From assembly GCF_019443505.1 (NCBI RefSeq), contig NZ_CP080377.1, positions 2,170,001 to 2,234,000 of the forward strand: DNA of 64,000 nucleotides, written 5' to 3'. Each line of letters begins with the position of its first letter. Positions within the stretch are counted from its first letter, which is position 1. Below, one piece after another: positions 42,063-50,477 of the stretch. Below the pieces are notes generated by a model, which ran no database searches, had not been told where the DNA came from, and was given only the letters and a program-made list of their open reading frames with translations. The stretch comes from Janthinobacterium sp. PAMC25594. GTDB lineage: Bacteria > Pseudomonadota > Gammaproteobacteria > Burkholderiales > Burkholderiaceae_D. The translations under genes and the position numbers were made by a program.

Positions 42063-45000
42063 ATGGCTGGTCGGGATTTGAAGTTACAGGTAGTGTTTGC
42101 AGCGCTGGACAAAATCACCGGCCCGCTGAAAAAGATCATGGGCGGTTCCAGCGACACGGCCAAGGCTTTGAGGGCGACCAGCGACCGCTTGCGCGAACTG
42201 AACACCCAGCAACGAAACCTGGGCAAATTCCGCGAACTGCATAGCGGGATCAATGCGACACGCACCAAGCTGAAAGAAGCGCAAGACAAACTCAACGACC
42301 TTGCTGCGAAAATGAAGCAGACCGAGGCGCCTACGCGTGCCATGGCGCGTGAGTTGAAAGCTGCGACCAAGGTGACGCAGGACTTGACGCTGAAAGGCCG
42401 AGAGCAGAGCCAGCAATTCCGCATCCTGCGCACCAGCCTGAAAGACGCCGGCATCGACACGCGGCAGCTAGGCAAGGCACAGGAATGGCTCAAAAACAGC
42501 ATCCAGCTGACGAACGTTGAGCTTGCCTCGCAACAAAAGCGTCTGGCCGCCTCCGCCGCCAAACAGCAGCGCGTGACCAACGCCACCCAGCATGCGGAAA
42601 AACTGCGCAGCAAGGCGGGCAGCATTGCCATGGCGGGCGCCGGCGCAACCGCCACCGGCGCCGTAGTCGCTGCGCCTGTCGTCAAGGGATTGCACGAAGC
42701 GAAACACTACGAAATCGAAACAGCGCGCATCCGTGCGCTGGGGACGCGCACGGGCCAGGAAAAAGAACACGCCATCGAGTTTGCCAAGCAGCTCAAGACG
42801 TATGGCGTCAGCCAGCTGGAAAAAACGGAAATGATCCGCGATTCCATTTCGATCTTCGCCGATGGCCACCACGCCGAAATGGCCCTGCCCACTATGTCGA
42901 AGATGAAATTCATCAACGATACGCTCTATCCTGAATCGGCCGGCGAGCGCAACGCGCAACTGTTCGCCATGCAAAAGGTCATCGAGCTGCGCGGCAACGC
43001 CGGTTCGGTCGAAGCCTTCAAGAGCGACGCGGACCGCGTGCAAAAGGTGATCGCGGCCACGGGTGGCCGGGTCGGCGGCGAAGACTGGCGGCAATTTACG
43101 ATCCGCAGCGGCGTGGCCGGCAAAGGCCTGAACGACAATGCCTTCTTCAACCAGATGGAACCCATGCTGCAGGAACTGGGCGGCTCGACTGCGGGCGTGG
43201 GCTGGCGTTCCCTGTACAACAATATTTACCAGGGCAAGGGCACGCAGCGCGCGGCCAGGGAAATGCAAAGCTTGGGCCTGTTGAGCGGCAAGCACATCAA
43301 GTATGACAAGGTGGGGCAGATCAAATACATCCAAGCCGGTGCGCTGCTGGAAGGAGAGCTGTTCCAGAAAAGCCCGCTCGACTGGATTGAAAAGGTGTTC
43401 TTGCCCAAGCTGGCGGCCAAGGGCATCACCGACAAGGACGAGATCAACAGCAAAATCGGCGCCTTAGTTTCGAACAGCAACGGCGCCGCCTTCCTGATGC
43501 GCATGGTCGACCAGCGCGCACAGATCCGCAAAAGCGAACGCCTGAACCAGAATTCGGAGGGGATGGACAGCTTGCACGTCCGCGCACGTGGCCTCGGGGC
43601 CGGCGCGGAACGGGAAGCGCTTGCCAAGGTCTCCGACCTGAAACTGGTCATGGGTGAAAAAATCCTGCCTATGTACACGCAGGGGCTGGAAATGGCGATT
43701 GCCGCCATGACGCGCCTGAACGGCTTCATGGAGCGCAACCCCACCATGGCCAAGGTCATGATTACCGCCTTTGCCGTGCTGGCCGGCGTGCTGCTGGTGC
43801 TCGGCCCGCTGATGCTGGGCATTGCCGCCCTGATCGGCCCGTATGCCATGCTGCACGTCATGTTCGCCAAGATGGGCGTGATGGGCGGCGTGCTCACGCC
43901 CATCCTGCGCGGCTTGGGCGGCGCCTTCATGTGGGCTGGCCGGGCCGTGCTATGGCTGGGCCGTGCCCTTCTGATGAACCCGATTGGCATCGCCATCACG
44001 GTCATTGCCGGCGCTGCCTTCCTGATCTACAAATACTGGGAACCGATCAAGACTTTCTTTGCTGGCCTGTGGTCCAGCGTCAAGGAAGCGTTTGCCGGCG
44101 GCTTTACCGGCATCAATAGCCTGATCGCCAACTGGTCACCGCTGGGCCTGTTCTATCGCGCCTTCGCGGGCGTGCTGGGCTGGTTCGGCATCACGCTGCT
44201 GGCCAGGTTCACCGACTTTGCTGCCAGCATCCGGGGCCGCCTCGCCAAAGGACTGGCGCCGCTGGCTGACTTTTTTACTGGCGTTTGGTCGCAGATCAAG
44301 ACCGCGTTTTCCGGCGGCATTGGCGGCGTCAGCGCCTTGGTCGCCAACTGGTCACCGCTGGGCCTGTTCTATCGCGCCTTCGCGGGCGTGCTGGGCTGGT
44401 TCGGCATCACGCTGCCGGCCAAGTTCACCGACTTCGGCGCCAGCATCCTGCAACGCATTACCGCATCCTGGGCGCCAATTTCCGCCTTCTTTGCGGATAT
44501 CTGGGCGCGCCTGCGCACCGTTTGCACGGGCGGCATGAGCAACATCACGGCCCTGATTATCAACTGGTCGCCGGTCGGCGTGTTTTACCAGGCGTTCGCG
44601 GGCGTCATGAGCTGGTTCGGCATCGAGCTGCCGGCCAAATTTACTGAGTTCGGCGCCAACATCCTGCGCGGCCTGGTCAACGGCATCACCGGGTCCATGG
44701 GCGCCGTCAAGGACGCCATCAGCAATGCCGGGTCCAGCACCATTGCCTGGTTCAAGGAAAAACTGGGCATCCACAGCCCAAGCCGTGTGTTTGCCCAGCT
44801 CGGCGACTACACCATGCAGGGCCTGGCCGTTGGCCTGGACCGCAGCGAGGCCGCGCCGATTGCCAAGGTGTCTACCCTGGCGCAGCGCCTGACGCAACTG
44901 GGCGCCGGCATCGCCATCGGCACGGCAACCGCCCTGCCCGCCAGCGCCTTTGACATGCGCGCACCGCTGTCCCAAGGCGGGTTTGGCGCTGGCATGACAA

Positions 45001-45146
45001 TTCAGGGCGACAAGATCGAAATCACCTTTCATGTGCAGGCCGGCACCGATCCCCAGGCCATCGCCCGCGCTGTCAGCGTGGCGCTCGATCAGCGCGACCG
45101 CGAAAAGGCGGCGCGCATCCGCTCGTCCATGCGCGACCACGATTAA
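42063..45146 (+). CDS. T: Tail tape measure protein (P2 gpT family)
   Basis: The 1027-aa protein starts MAGRDLKLQVVFAALDKITG. An N-terminal coiled coil (20-170) is followed by the TP901-type tape measure core (KHYEIETARIRALGTRTG; FAKQLKTYGVSQLEKTEM). Hydrophobic segments lie near 560-660, and about 680-870 holds three to four copies of a 60-75 aa repeat with NWSPLGLFYRAFAGVLGWFG. It is longer than P2 gpT (815 aa), implying a longer tail. Confidence 0.95.
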   Translation: MAGRDLKLQVVFAALDKITGPLKKIMGGSSDTAKALRATSDRLRELNTQQRNLGKFRELHSGINATRTKLKEAQDKLNDLAAKMKQTEAPTRAMARELKAATKVTQDLTLKGREQSQQFRILRTSLKDAGIDTRQLGKAQEWLKNSIQLTNVELASQQKRLAASAAKQQRVTNATQHAEKLRSKAGSIAMAGAGATATGAVVAAPVVKGLHEAKHYEIETARIRALGTRTGQEKEHAIEFAKQLKTYGVSQLEKTEMIRDSISIFADGHHAEMALPTMSKMKFINDTLYPESAGERNAQLFAMQKVIELRGNAGSVEAFKSDADRVQKVIAATGGRVGGEDWRQFTIRSGVAGKGLNDNAFFNQMEPMLQELGGSTAGVGWRSLYNNIYQGKGTQRAAREMQSLGLLSGKHIKYDKVGQIKYIQAGALLEGELFQKSPLDWIEKVFLPKLAAKGITDKDEINSKIGALVSNSNGAAFLMRMVDQRAQIRKSERLNQNSEGMDSLHVRARGLGAGAEREALAKVSDLKLVMGEKILPMYTQGLEMAIAAMTRLNGFMERNPTMAKVMITAFAVLAGVLLVLGPLMLGIAALIGPYAMLHVMFAKMGVMGGVLTPILRGLGGAFMWAGRAVLWLGRALLMNPIGIAITVIAGAAFLIYKYWEPIKTFFAGLWSSVKEAFAGGFTGINSLIANWSPLGLFYRAFAGVLGWFGITLLARFTDFAASIRGRLAKGLAPLADFFTGVWSQIKTAFSGGIGGVSALVANWSPLGLFYRAFAGVLGWFGITLPAKFTDFGASILQRITASWAPISAFFADIWARLRTVCTGGMSNITALIINWSPVGVFYQAFAGVMSWFGIELPAKFTEFGANILRGLVNGITGSMGAVKDAISNAGSSTIAWFKEKLGIHSPSRVFAQLGDYTMQGLAVGLDRSEAAPIAKVSTLAQRLTQLGAGIAIGTATALPASAFDMRAPLSQGGFGAGMTIQGDKIEITFHVQAGTDPQAIARAVSVALDQRDREKAARIRSSMRDHD

Positions 45147-45160
45147 AAGGAACAACCACC

Positions 45161-45769
45161 ATGATGATGATTTTAGGAATGTTCGTGTTCAGCCTGCCCA
45201 CGCTGGCCTATCACGAGCTGCAGCGGCAAACGGAATGGAAGCACGCCAGCACGGCCCGCGTGGGCCTGCGCGACGCGCACCAGTATGTGGGACCAGGCGA
45301 CGACACCATCACCCTGTCGGGCTGGGTGGCGCCGGAACTGACCGGCTCCCTCTATTCCCTCGATGCGCTGCGCATGATGGCCGACACGGGAAAATCGTGG
45401 ATTTTGATCCTGGGGACTGGCCGCATTCTCGGCTCCTACCGCATCACCAGCATGACGGAGGGCCGCAGCATCCTCGATGGCAGCGGCGGCGCGCGCCGCG
45501 TCGAGTTCTCGATTGCGCTCAAGCGCGACGACGACGGCGTGCTGGCCATGGTCGGCCTGGGCGACATCGGCGACCTGAAAAACATGCTCAGCATCGACGG
45601 CATGACCAACAGCATCGCGGGCGCGGCCAAGAGCGCCGTGGGCAGCGTGGTGGGCAATGTGGTCGGCGGCATCACCTCGAAATACGGCGGGGTGGTCAGC
45701 GAAATAAAAGACAAGATCGGCGGCAGCATCAGCGGCGCCATCGGTAGCGCGGCGGACAAGTTCAAATGA
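45161..45769 (+). CDS. U: Tail protein U (P2 gpU family)
   Basis: The 202-aa protein MMMILGMFVFSLPTLAYHEL with DTITLSGWVAPELTGSLYSL and MMADTGKSWILILGTGRILG matches gpU. It is about 40 residues longer than P2 gpU because of a C-terminal Gly/Ala/Ser-rich extension with GxxG-like repeats (VGNVVGGITSKYGGVV). Confidence 0.94.
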   Translation: MMMILGMFVFSLPTLAYHELQRQTEWKHASTARVGLRDAHQYVGPGDDTITLSGWVAPELTGSLYSLDALRMMADTGKSWILILGTGRILGSYRITSMTEGRSILDGSGGARRVEFSIALKRDDDGVLAMVGLGDIGDLKNMLSIDGMTNSIAGAAKSAVGSVVGNVVGGITSKYGGVVSEIKDKIGGSISGAIGSAADKFK

Positions 45770-47046
45770 GCGAGCATATCCCCGCCTTCAAGGTCAGCAT
45801 CGAGGACAAGGATTTGACGGCCATCGTTTCACCGCGGCTAATCAATCTCACCTTGACCCTGTGCCGTGGCGACGAGAGCGACCAGCTCGATATCTCGCTC
45901 GATGACAGCGACGGCAAACTGGCCTTGCCGCCGCGCGGCGCGCAGATCGCCCTGGCGCTGGGCTGGCAAGCGTCCGGCCTGGTGGATATGGGCAAGTTCA
46001 CCGTGGACGAGGTGGAGCACAGCGGCGCGCCCGACACCATCACCCTGCGCGCCAGGTCGGCCAACCTGATCGACACCTTCAAACAGCAGCAGGAACACAG
46101 CTTTCACAAGACCACCCTGGGCGCCATCATCGAGGCCATCGCCTTCCGCAACGAGCTGGCGTCGGGCGTATCCGCGCGCCTGCGCGATACCGCCATCGAG
46201 CACATCGACCAGACCCACGAAAGCGATGCGGCCTTCCTGCGCCGGCTGGGCAGGAAGTACGACGCCGTGGCCACCGTCAAGAACGACACCTTGCTCTTCA
46301 TCCCCATCAACCAGAGCCGCACCGCCAGCGGCAAGGCGCTGCCCGTCATTCCCATCACGCGCGCCCTGGGCGACGGCCACCGCTACCACAGCGCCGAGAG
46401 CGACGCCTACACGGGCGTGCGCGCCTTCTGGCATGACGAGCGCTACGCGCGCCGCCGCAGCGTGGTGGCCGGCGTGCCCGGCAACAGCAAGCGCCTGCGC
46501 ACCACCTTCGCCAGCGAAACCGACGCGCGCGCGGCGGCCGTGGCCGAATGGCAGCGCATCCTGCGCGGCCTGGCCACCTTTGAAATGAGCCTGGCCCTGG
46601 GCAACCCGGCCGTGTTCCCGCAATCGCCCGTGACCGTGAAAGGTTTCAAGCCCGAGATCGACGCCACCGAGTGGTTATCGGTCAAGGTCACGCACAGCCT
46701 GGGCGGCAACGGCTTTACCACGCGGGTGGAGTTTGAAACGAAGACGGAAGCGGTCGAGGCCGAGCGCGAGGACGAGAAAGACCCGGATGAAGGCGTCACG
46801 GGCGTGGTGGCGAACTGGAAGGACGTGGCGGCGAAGAAGAAAAAGGCGGGGCAGGAAATGGCCGGCGCCAAGGGTACGCTCAAGGCGCTTGAGCATCTTT
46901 ACCATAGCAAGCAGGCCGCCAAGCGGGCGGTCCTGAATGCGTGGAGGCATATTGAGGAAGTGCGGGACATCATCAAGGAAAACAGTGAGGTAGCCTGGAA
47001 GCCACCAGGTAAGGAAACTTCCAATCACATCACAGATGCAGTATGA
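45766..47046 (+). CDS. D: Late control/tail tip protein D (P2 gpD family)
   Basis: The 426-aa protein (MSEHIPAFKVSIEDKDLTAI) contains LTLCRGDESDQLDISLDDSD, GQMDMGKF-like VDMGKFTVDEVEHSGAPDT, HIDQTHESDAAFLRRLGRKY and VTHSLGGNGFTTRVEFE. gpD forms the hub around the spike. The C-terminus (380-426, KRAVLNAWRHIEEVRDIIKE) is an extra helical tail. The ATG overlaps the gpU stop. Confidence 0.95.
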   Translation: MSEHIPAFKVSIEDKDLTAIVSPRLINLTLTLCRGDESDQLDISLDDSDGKLALPPRGAQIALALGWQASGLVDMGKFTVDEVEHSGAPDTITLRARSANLIDTFKQQQEHSFHKTTLGAIIEAIAFRNELASGVSARLRDTAIEHIDQTHESDAAFLRRLGRKYDAVATVKNDTLLFIPINQSRTASGKALPVIPITRALGDGHRYHSAESDAYTGVRAFWHDERYARRRSVVAGVPGNSKRLRTTFASETDARAAAVAEWQRILRGLATFEMSLALGNPAVFPQSPVTVKGFKPEIDATEWLSVKVTHSLGGNGFTTRVEFETKTEAVEAEREDEKDPDEGVTGVVANWKDVAAKKKKAGQEMAGAKGTLKALEHLYHSKQAAKRAVLNAWRHIEEVRDIIKENSEVAWKPPGKETSNHITDAV

Positions 47047-47065
47047 ATTCCAATACACGGAGATA

Positions 47066-47311
47066 ACTATGAGCGATAACCAGCAATGCACTAATCACGC
47101 GAATGCGGCGGAACGTGAAGAAAAGGAAATCCGTAATCACATCCACCGCCAAATACTAGGGGAGTCAGACCAAGTTCATTCCAAAGAAATCTGGCAAAGA
47201 ATTCTAGAGCAAGCTGATCCAAGGGCCATTGCAAACGCGCTGAGTACGCAACTAACGCATTTCAACTATCAGGAAGTGCCGAGCCGAAAAAAATGCAACC
47301 GCTGTTGCTAA
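47066..47311 (+). CDS. Hypothetical phage protein, 81 aa
   Basis: The start (MSDNQQCTNHANAAEREEKE) has GGAG six bases upstream. It is a hydrophilic helical protein ending KKCNRCC. It follows gene D in the same direction, converging on the gene at 47314. Lower GC than the tail genes suggests an accessory gene. No family is recognised. Confidence 0.6.
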   Translation, partial: TMSDNQQCTNHANAAEREEKEIRNHIHRQILGESDQVHSKEIWQRILEQADPRAIANALSTQLTHFNYQEVPSRKKCNRCC

Positions 47312-47313
47312 TG

Positions 47314-47997
47314 CTAACGATTTTCAGGAAGCCACATTGAGGGTAACTCGCCTGCCGGTCCGACACATTCCATACCTCTCCCGCGTGATCGCTCAATGTG
47401 GCCGATAGAGTAAGCCTTTCCGGCGATGTAGCATTTTTCTTCTTTTGCCGTGCTGGCATCATGATCTGCGAACGGTGGTTGTTCCTTGTAGAGTAGCCAA
47501 CCACAAGCGATCAAGCAGGTGATCAATGCGGCAAGTTGGAAGCGTGCGGTGCGTTGTAGGCGCGAAAAACTCAACGATTTTTCAGCGCATGCCAAGCAGG
47601 GTAATGCCGTGTGGGAATGATGGATTGTCACCGGGTTAGGTTCAGCAACTGAGGGAGGGGCCAATGGAAGGGGTAGCGGGGTAGTTGCCTCGTCGATGCG
47701 TCCCTCTAAAATCGCTTTAACCTCCTGATATTTGCTTCGCGGTAGTTCCTTGAACTTTTGCAAGCCATAGTCAGTGATGAGTCCTCTGTAAATCTTAATC
47801 TCTTCATCGCCAACTAGAGCGGCAAGTCTGTCCACAAGCGATTTTATATTGGAGCGCTGATAAGAGGTAATCAGCTCTATCTCTTTTTCTTTATCGCCAA
47901 CGTGAAGCGTCACAACATTGCTAAGCCGTGGCGCCTCGTTCATATTTCCCATTACAGCACTATTAACGTCCCGTTTAAACTCTACTTTGTCCACCAT
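47314..47997 (-). CDS. Membrane protein with ORF6C-like N-terminal domain, 227 aa
   Basis: Residues 1-100 (EIELITSYQRSNIKSLVDRL, then YRGLITDYGLQKFKELPRSK) resemble ORF6C-type domains of phage antirepressors. A Pro-rich linker, one hydrophobic helix (QLAALITCLIACGWLLY, about 160) and an extracytoplasmic Cys-containing tail follow. The hybrid layout is unusual. It lies near the repressor operon on the lysogenic strand, so it could be expressed in the prophage. Function unknown. Confidence 0.6.
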   Translation of the reverse strand: MVDKVEFKRDVNSAVMGNMNEAPRLSNVVTLHVGDKEKEIELITSYQRSNIKSLVDRLAALVGDEEIKIYRGLITDYGLQKFKELPRSKYQEVKAILEGRIDEATTPLPLPLAPPSVAEPNPVTIHHSHTALPCLACAEKSLSFSRLQRTARFQLAALITCLIACGWLLYKEQPPFADHDASTAKEEKCYIAGKAYSIGHIERSRGRGMECVGPAGELPSMWLPENR

Positions 47998-48048
47998 CTT
48001 TTACCCGATCAATCTTTGCATGCTGCAGCTACTTTCGTTATTCCAGTT

Positions 48049-48408
48049 CTACTTCTTTACTTTCCGGTAGTTAGGTTCGGCGATATGAATACCATTTGCA
48101 GCTCCTTTTACTGAAACCGGAACGGCTTCGATAAGAGGAGAATTCTCAACGGTTATCACTTTTAACTTTTCTCCTGGCCCGGTGAGCAAACACCTCTTGG
48201 AATCAAACAGTGCTTGCAGTCGGGTCTGCTCCCCAGCGCTTGCGTATTTGAATCCGGTAATCAAATCTTCAGCAGATATGCAAGCTATAGTAGGTGCTAT
48301 CGGTTCGACAATATCCTCCGCCTTAAATTTTGACGAAGCTGCAAAAACACTTGACACGCCAAAGCCTAAAGTGACGGTCGTAACGACCAGCAATATTTTT
48401 TTCATCAT
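48049..48408 (-). CDS. Exported protein cotranscribed with the phage repressor, 119 aa
   Basis: A clear Sec signal peptide (MMKKILLVVTTVTLGFGVSS then VFA-AS) precedes an about 95-aa periplasmic domain with two cysteines (IACISAEDL, SKRCLLTG). The first ATG overlaps the repressor stop (ATGA), so it is translated with the repressor, i.e. in the lysogen. This is typical of a lysogenic-conversion factor such as superinfection exclusion or envelope modification. The family is not recognised. Confidence 0.7.
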   Translation of the reverse strand: MMKKILLVVTTVTLGFGVSSVFAASSKFKAEDIVEPIAPTIACISAEDLITGFKYASAGEQTRLQALFDSKRCLLTGPGEKLKVITVENSPLIEAVPVSVKGAANGIHIAEPNYRKVKK

Positions 48409-48860
48409 TTAATAGTCTTCTTATTGGCGACATTCACGGTCAAGGGTCCAGCAACGTCACCATTAACCTGGTGTCCGACCGCGCCTTTGATGGTGATTTT
48501 TTGCTTACGCTGAGTCTGCGGAGCTACCGCTGCAGCTAGAGTTGGCGCAGTTCCTTCTATCATCCCCTCAACCAGCCCGAGCAGACGCAACTTTCCCCGA
48601 AGGTCTAGCTTTCGAAAGCCTAGCAGCAACTCGCTTTCCTCTGCCGGTAGCTCGTCCGAAGATGGCGTGCCATGCAATAAAAAGTGGGAATCCACCCCGG
48701 CCCCGCAAATAGCTATCAGGTAGTCCGAATCGGGCTTCCTAGAACCACTCTCATAATTTAACTGTGTGTCTTTTGTTACGCCAGCCAGGGCCGCAAACTT
48801 CTCTTGGCTCAAGCCCAAACGCTTTCGTTCAGCGCGAAGACGATCTTTGAAATACGACAT
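48405..48860 (-). CDS. Phage repressor C-like XRE protein, 151 aa
   Basis: The N-terminal HTH reads FKDRLRAERKRLGLSQEKFA then ALAGVTKDTQLNYESGSRKP. The C-terminal part has no LexA-like Ser/Lys protease block, so it is not expected to self-cleave; a Val/Asn-rich tail (GAVGHQVNGDVAGPLTVNVA) may oligomerise. It is divergent from the early operon across an operator with a 6-bp palindrome, and should maintain lysogeny by repressing 48941 onward. Confidence 0.88.
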   Translation of the reverse strand: MSYFKDRLRAERKRLGLSQEKFAALAGVTKDTQLNYESGSRKPDSDYLIAICGAGVDSHFLLHGTPSSDELPAEESELLLGFRKLDLRGKLRLLGLVEGMIEGTAPTLAAAVAPQTQRKQKITIKGAVGHQVNGDVAGPLTVNVANKKTIK

Positions 48861-48876
48861 ATGACCACTTTTTTAT

Positions 48877-48905
48877 TTGACATGTGGACATTCGTCCACT
48901 ATAGT
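48877..48905 (+). promoter_or_regulatory. Phage early promoter with repressor operator in the spacer
   Basis: TTGACA (48877-48882), exactly 17 bases, then TATAGT (48900-48905): a near-consensus sigma70 promoter. The palindrome GTGGAC-attc-GTCCAC (48884-48899) fills the spacer, so repressor binding would block RNA polymerase. A GTGG half-site also occurs on the minus strand at 48864-48867. Confidence 0.85.
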
Positions 48906-48940
48906 TACGCCATCCTGTAGCGATTACACATCATAACATT

Positions 48941-49144
48941 ATGAAAAACGTATCCAAAATCGGGCGCACTGCCAAGGGCGCCACTTCGCAGCCTTTGGGC
49001 GTCCGCTTGGCGCCTGATGAAGTGCTGGAGGTCGAAGCCATTGCCGCCAAGCAAGAACGATCCCGTGCCTGGTTATTGCGCTTCCTGATCTTGCGCGGCC
49101 TCGCCGACTACAAGCGCGAAATCGCTTCCCTAATCCCCCACTAA
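48941..49144 (+). CDS. Small early regulator, ribbon-helix-helix or Cox-like, 67 aa
   Basis: First gene of the early operon, 36 bp after the -10 box. VRLAPDEVLEVEAIAAKQER then SRAWLLRFLILRGLADYK is a ribbon-helix-helix type pattern. Its place opposite the repressor is that of P2 cox, which directs excision and represses the lysogenic promoter. The role is inferred from position. Confidence 0.65.
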   Translation: MKNVSKIGRTAKGATSQPLGVRLAPDEVLEVEAIAAKQERSRAWLLRFLILRGLADYKREIASLIPH

Positions 49145-49154
49145 GGACGACGCC

Positions 49155-49358
49155 ATGTACCCAGATGCAAAACGTATCCGAAACCACCGCGTCATGTTGC
49201 GCCTGGACGATTACGAACACCAGCTTGTTTCCTCGCTCGCCGATTACCAGGGCGAAGCGCTTGCTGTGCTGGTGCGTCAGATCGTCATGCGTGAAGCCTT
49301 AGCAGTTATTGCAGGTGACGAAGCCAACATCGACAGCGTACAGCTTCGCAGTGCTTAA
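49155..49358 (+). CDS. Small RHH-like early protein, 67 aa
   Basis: MYPDAKRIRNHRVMLRLDDY then EHQLVSSLADYQGEALAVLVRQIVMRE resembles ribbon-helix-helix DNA-binding proteins. It follows the previous gene by 10 bp in the same operon. Paired small RHH genes here may share control of early functions. Confidence 0.65.
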   Translation: MYPDAKRIRNHRVMLRLDDYEHQLVSSLADYQGEALAVLVRQIVMREALAVIAGDEANIDSVQLRSA

Positions 49359-49405
49359 TCCGAGACACTGAATAGTAACTTTTAAGCAACTGCAAAGCTA
49401 CCCAC

Positions 49406-49594
49406 ATGCCAGATCACCAAATTAATCTCAATGACGACGAGCGCGCGCTGCTAGAAATCGTGCGCCAACGCCAGGGGCTGGCAAGTATCGATCAGGCGGC
49501 TGAATGGCTCGTCAAGTCGCGCTTACGCAAGCAGGCAAAAAACATGACAGGTCGCGGTCGCGCCCTGTACCAAGTGGAAAGAAAGCTGAAATGA
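49406..49594 (+). CDS. Small hypothetical early protein, 62 aa
   Basis: MPDHQINLNDDERALLEIVR then DQAAEWLVKSRLRKQAKNMT is a short, charged helical protein. Its stop overlaps the ogr-like gene start (ATGA), indicating one operon. Possibly another RHH-type regulator; not certain. Confidence 0.6.
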   Translation: MPDHQINLNDDERALLEIVRQRQGLASIDQAAEWLVKSRLRKQAKNMTGRGRALYQVERKLK

Positions 49595-49854
49595 GAGTCA
49601 TCGGCCTGCCCTGCCCGCACTGCAGCTACACCGTCCGCGCCGTCAAAAGCCGCATGATGTCCGCCATGTTCAAGGAAATCACCTACATGTGCCAGAACCC
49701 TGACTGCGGGCACTCCTTCGTGGCGGGCCTGGAAGTGCTGCGCACCCTCTCGCTGTCCGCCATGCCCAAGGCCGATATCCGCATCCCGATGTCCCAGCAT
49801 GCGCGCGCGGCAGCCACCAGCCAGCTGGCCTTGGACCTGACTGCGGGCTGCTGA
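49591..49854 (+). CDS. ogr: Ogr/Delta-family late transcription activator
   Basis: The 87-aa protein has the zinc-binding pattern CPHCSY ... CQNPDCGHSFVAGLEVLRTL of Ogr/Delta proteins, which activate the four P2 late operons through RNA polymerase alpha. Unlike P2, where ogr follows D, it lies inside the early operon here. Confidence 0.93.
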   Translation: MRVIGLPCPHCSYTVRAVKSRMMSAMFKEITYMCQNPDCGHSFVAGLEVLRTLSLSAMPKADIRIPMSQHARAAATSQLALDLTAGC

Positions 49855-49974
49855 TGACTATTCCGATCCTCGCGCCGCCGTAGCCCGGCCGCCGTAATTT
49901 CCCTCTTTTGCTGTGCCCTGCTGCGCTCCCTTTTGAGCGTGCGGGATTCGTTCAACCTGAAATAAGGAAAACCG

Positions 49975-50376
49975 ATGGAAAACACGCTGCACGCCGCCAG
50001 TCATGCCGATAATTCCCCGGCGCCAACCACGCCCCGCCCGGCCCTGCAAAAATGCGTCGTGCCGGTGGCGCCGACCTGCTTCCTTCTGGACGTTAGCGCT
50101 GGCGCCAACATCGCCGACCTGTGCGCCTATATCCGCGAGATTGCCAGGACTTATCACGCCTACGGCGCAGCCAATCTGACCTTCATCATCAGCAATGCGC
50201 AACCGTTGCAGGTTTTCGGCTTTTTCTCACCGGCCAACCAGCGCGCAATGGCTGATAGCTTGCCCATCGAGCTGTGCTACCTGTTCGCCAGCGAATCGGG
50301 CGTCGTGCAATGCACCAGCTCGTCGCGCACGCTGACTTACTGGGCCAAGTATTTTGCCAAGGCAGGGGCACGCTGA
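49975..50376 (+). CDS. Hypothetical phage protein, 133 aa
   Basis: AAGGAAAA precedes the ATG. The protein (CFLLDVSAGANIADLCAYIR, then SLPIELCYLFASESGVVQCTSSSRTLTY over two strands) looks like a compact alpha/beta domain with several Cys. It is common in the early region of beta-proteobacterial P2-like phages, but I cannot name it. Confidence 0.6.
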   Translation: MENTLHAASHADNSPAPTTPRPALQKCVVPVAPTCFLLDVSAGANIADLCAYIREIARTYHAYGAANLTFIISNAQPLQVFGFFSPANQRAMADSLPIELCYLFASESGVVQCTSSSRTLTYWAKYFAKAGAR

Positions 50377-50474
50377 TGCTGCGCCTGGCCAAAACCTGCG
50401 GCATCTGGCTGCTGTCGCTCCTAATCGTCATTGCCCCCGGCGTGCTGCGGGCCATTGGCTTCATCAAGGACTGA
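50376..50474 (+). CDS. Tiny membrane protein, 32 aa
   Basis: MLRLAKTCGIWLLSLLIVIA then PGVLRAIGFIKD is one transmembrane helix. Its ATG overlaps the preceding stop (TGATG) and it ends four bases before the next gene, which supports translation. Confidence 0.5.
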   Translation: MLRLAKTCGIWLLSLLIVIAPGVLRAIGFIKD

Positions 50475-50477
50475 ACC

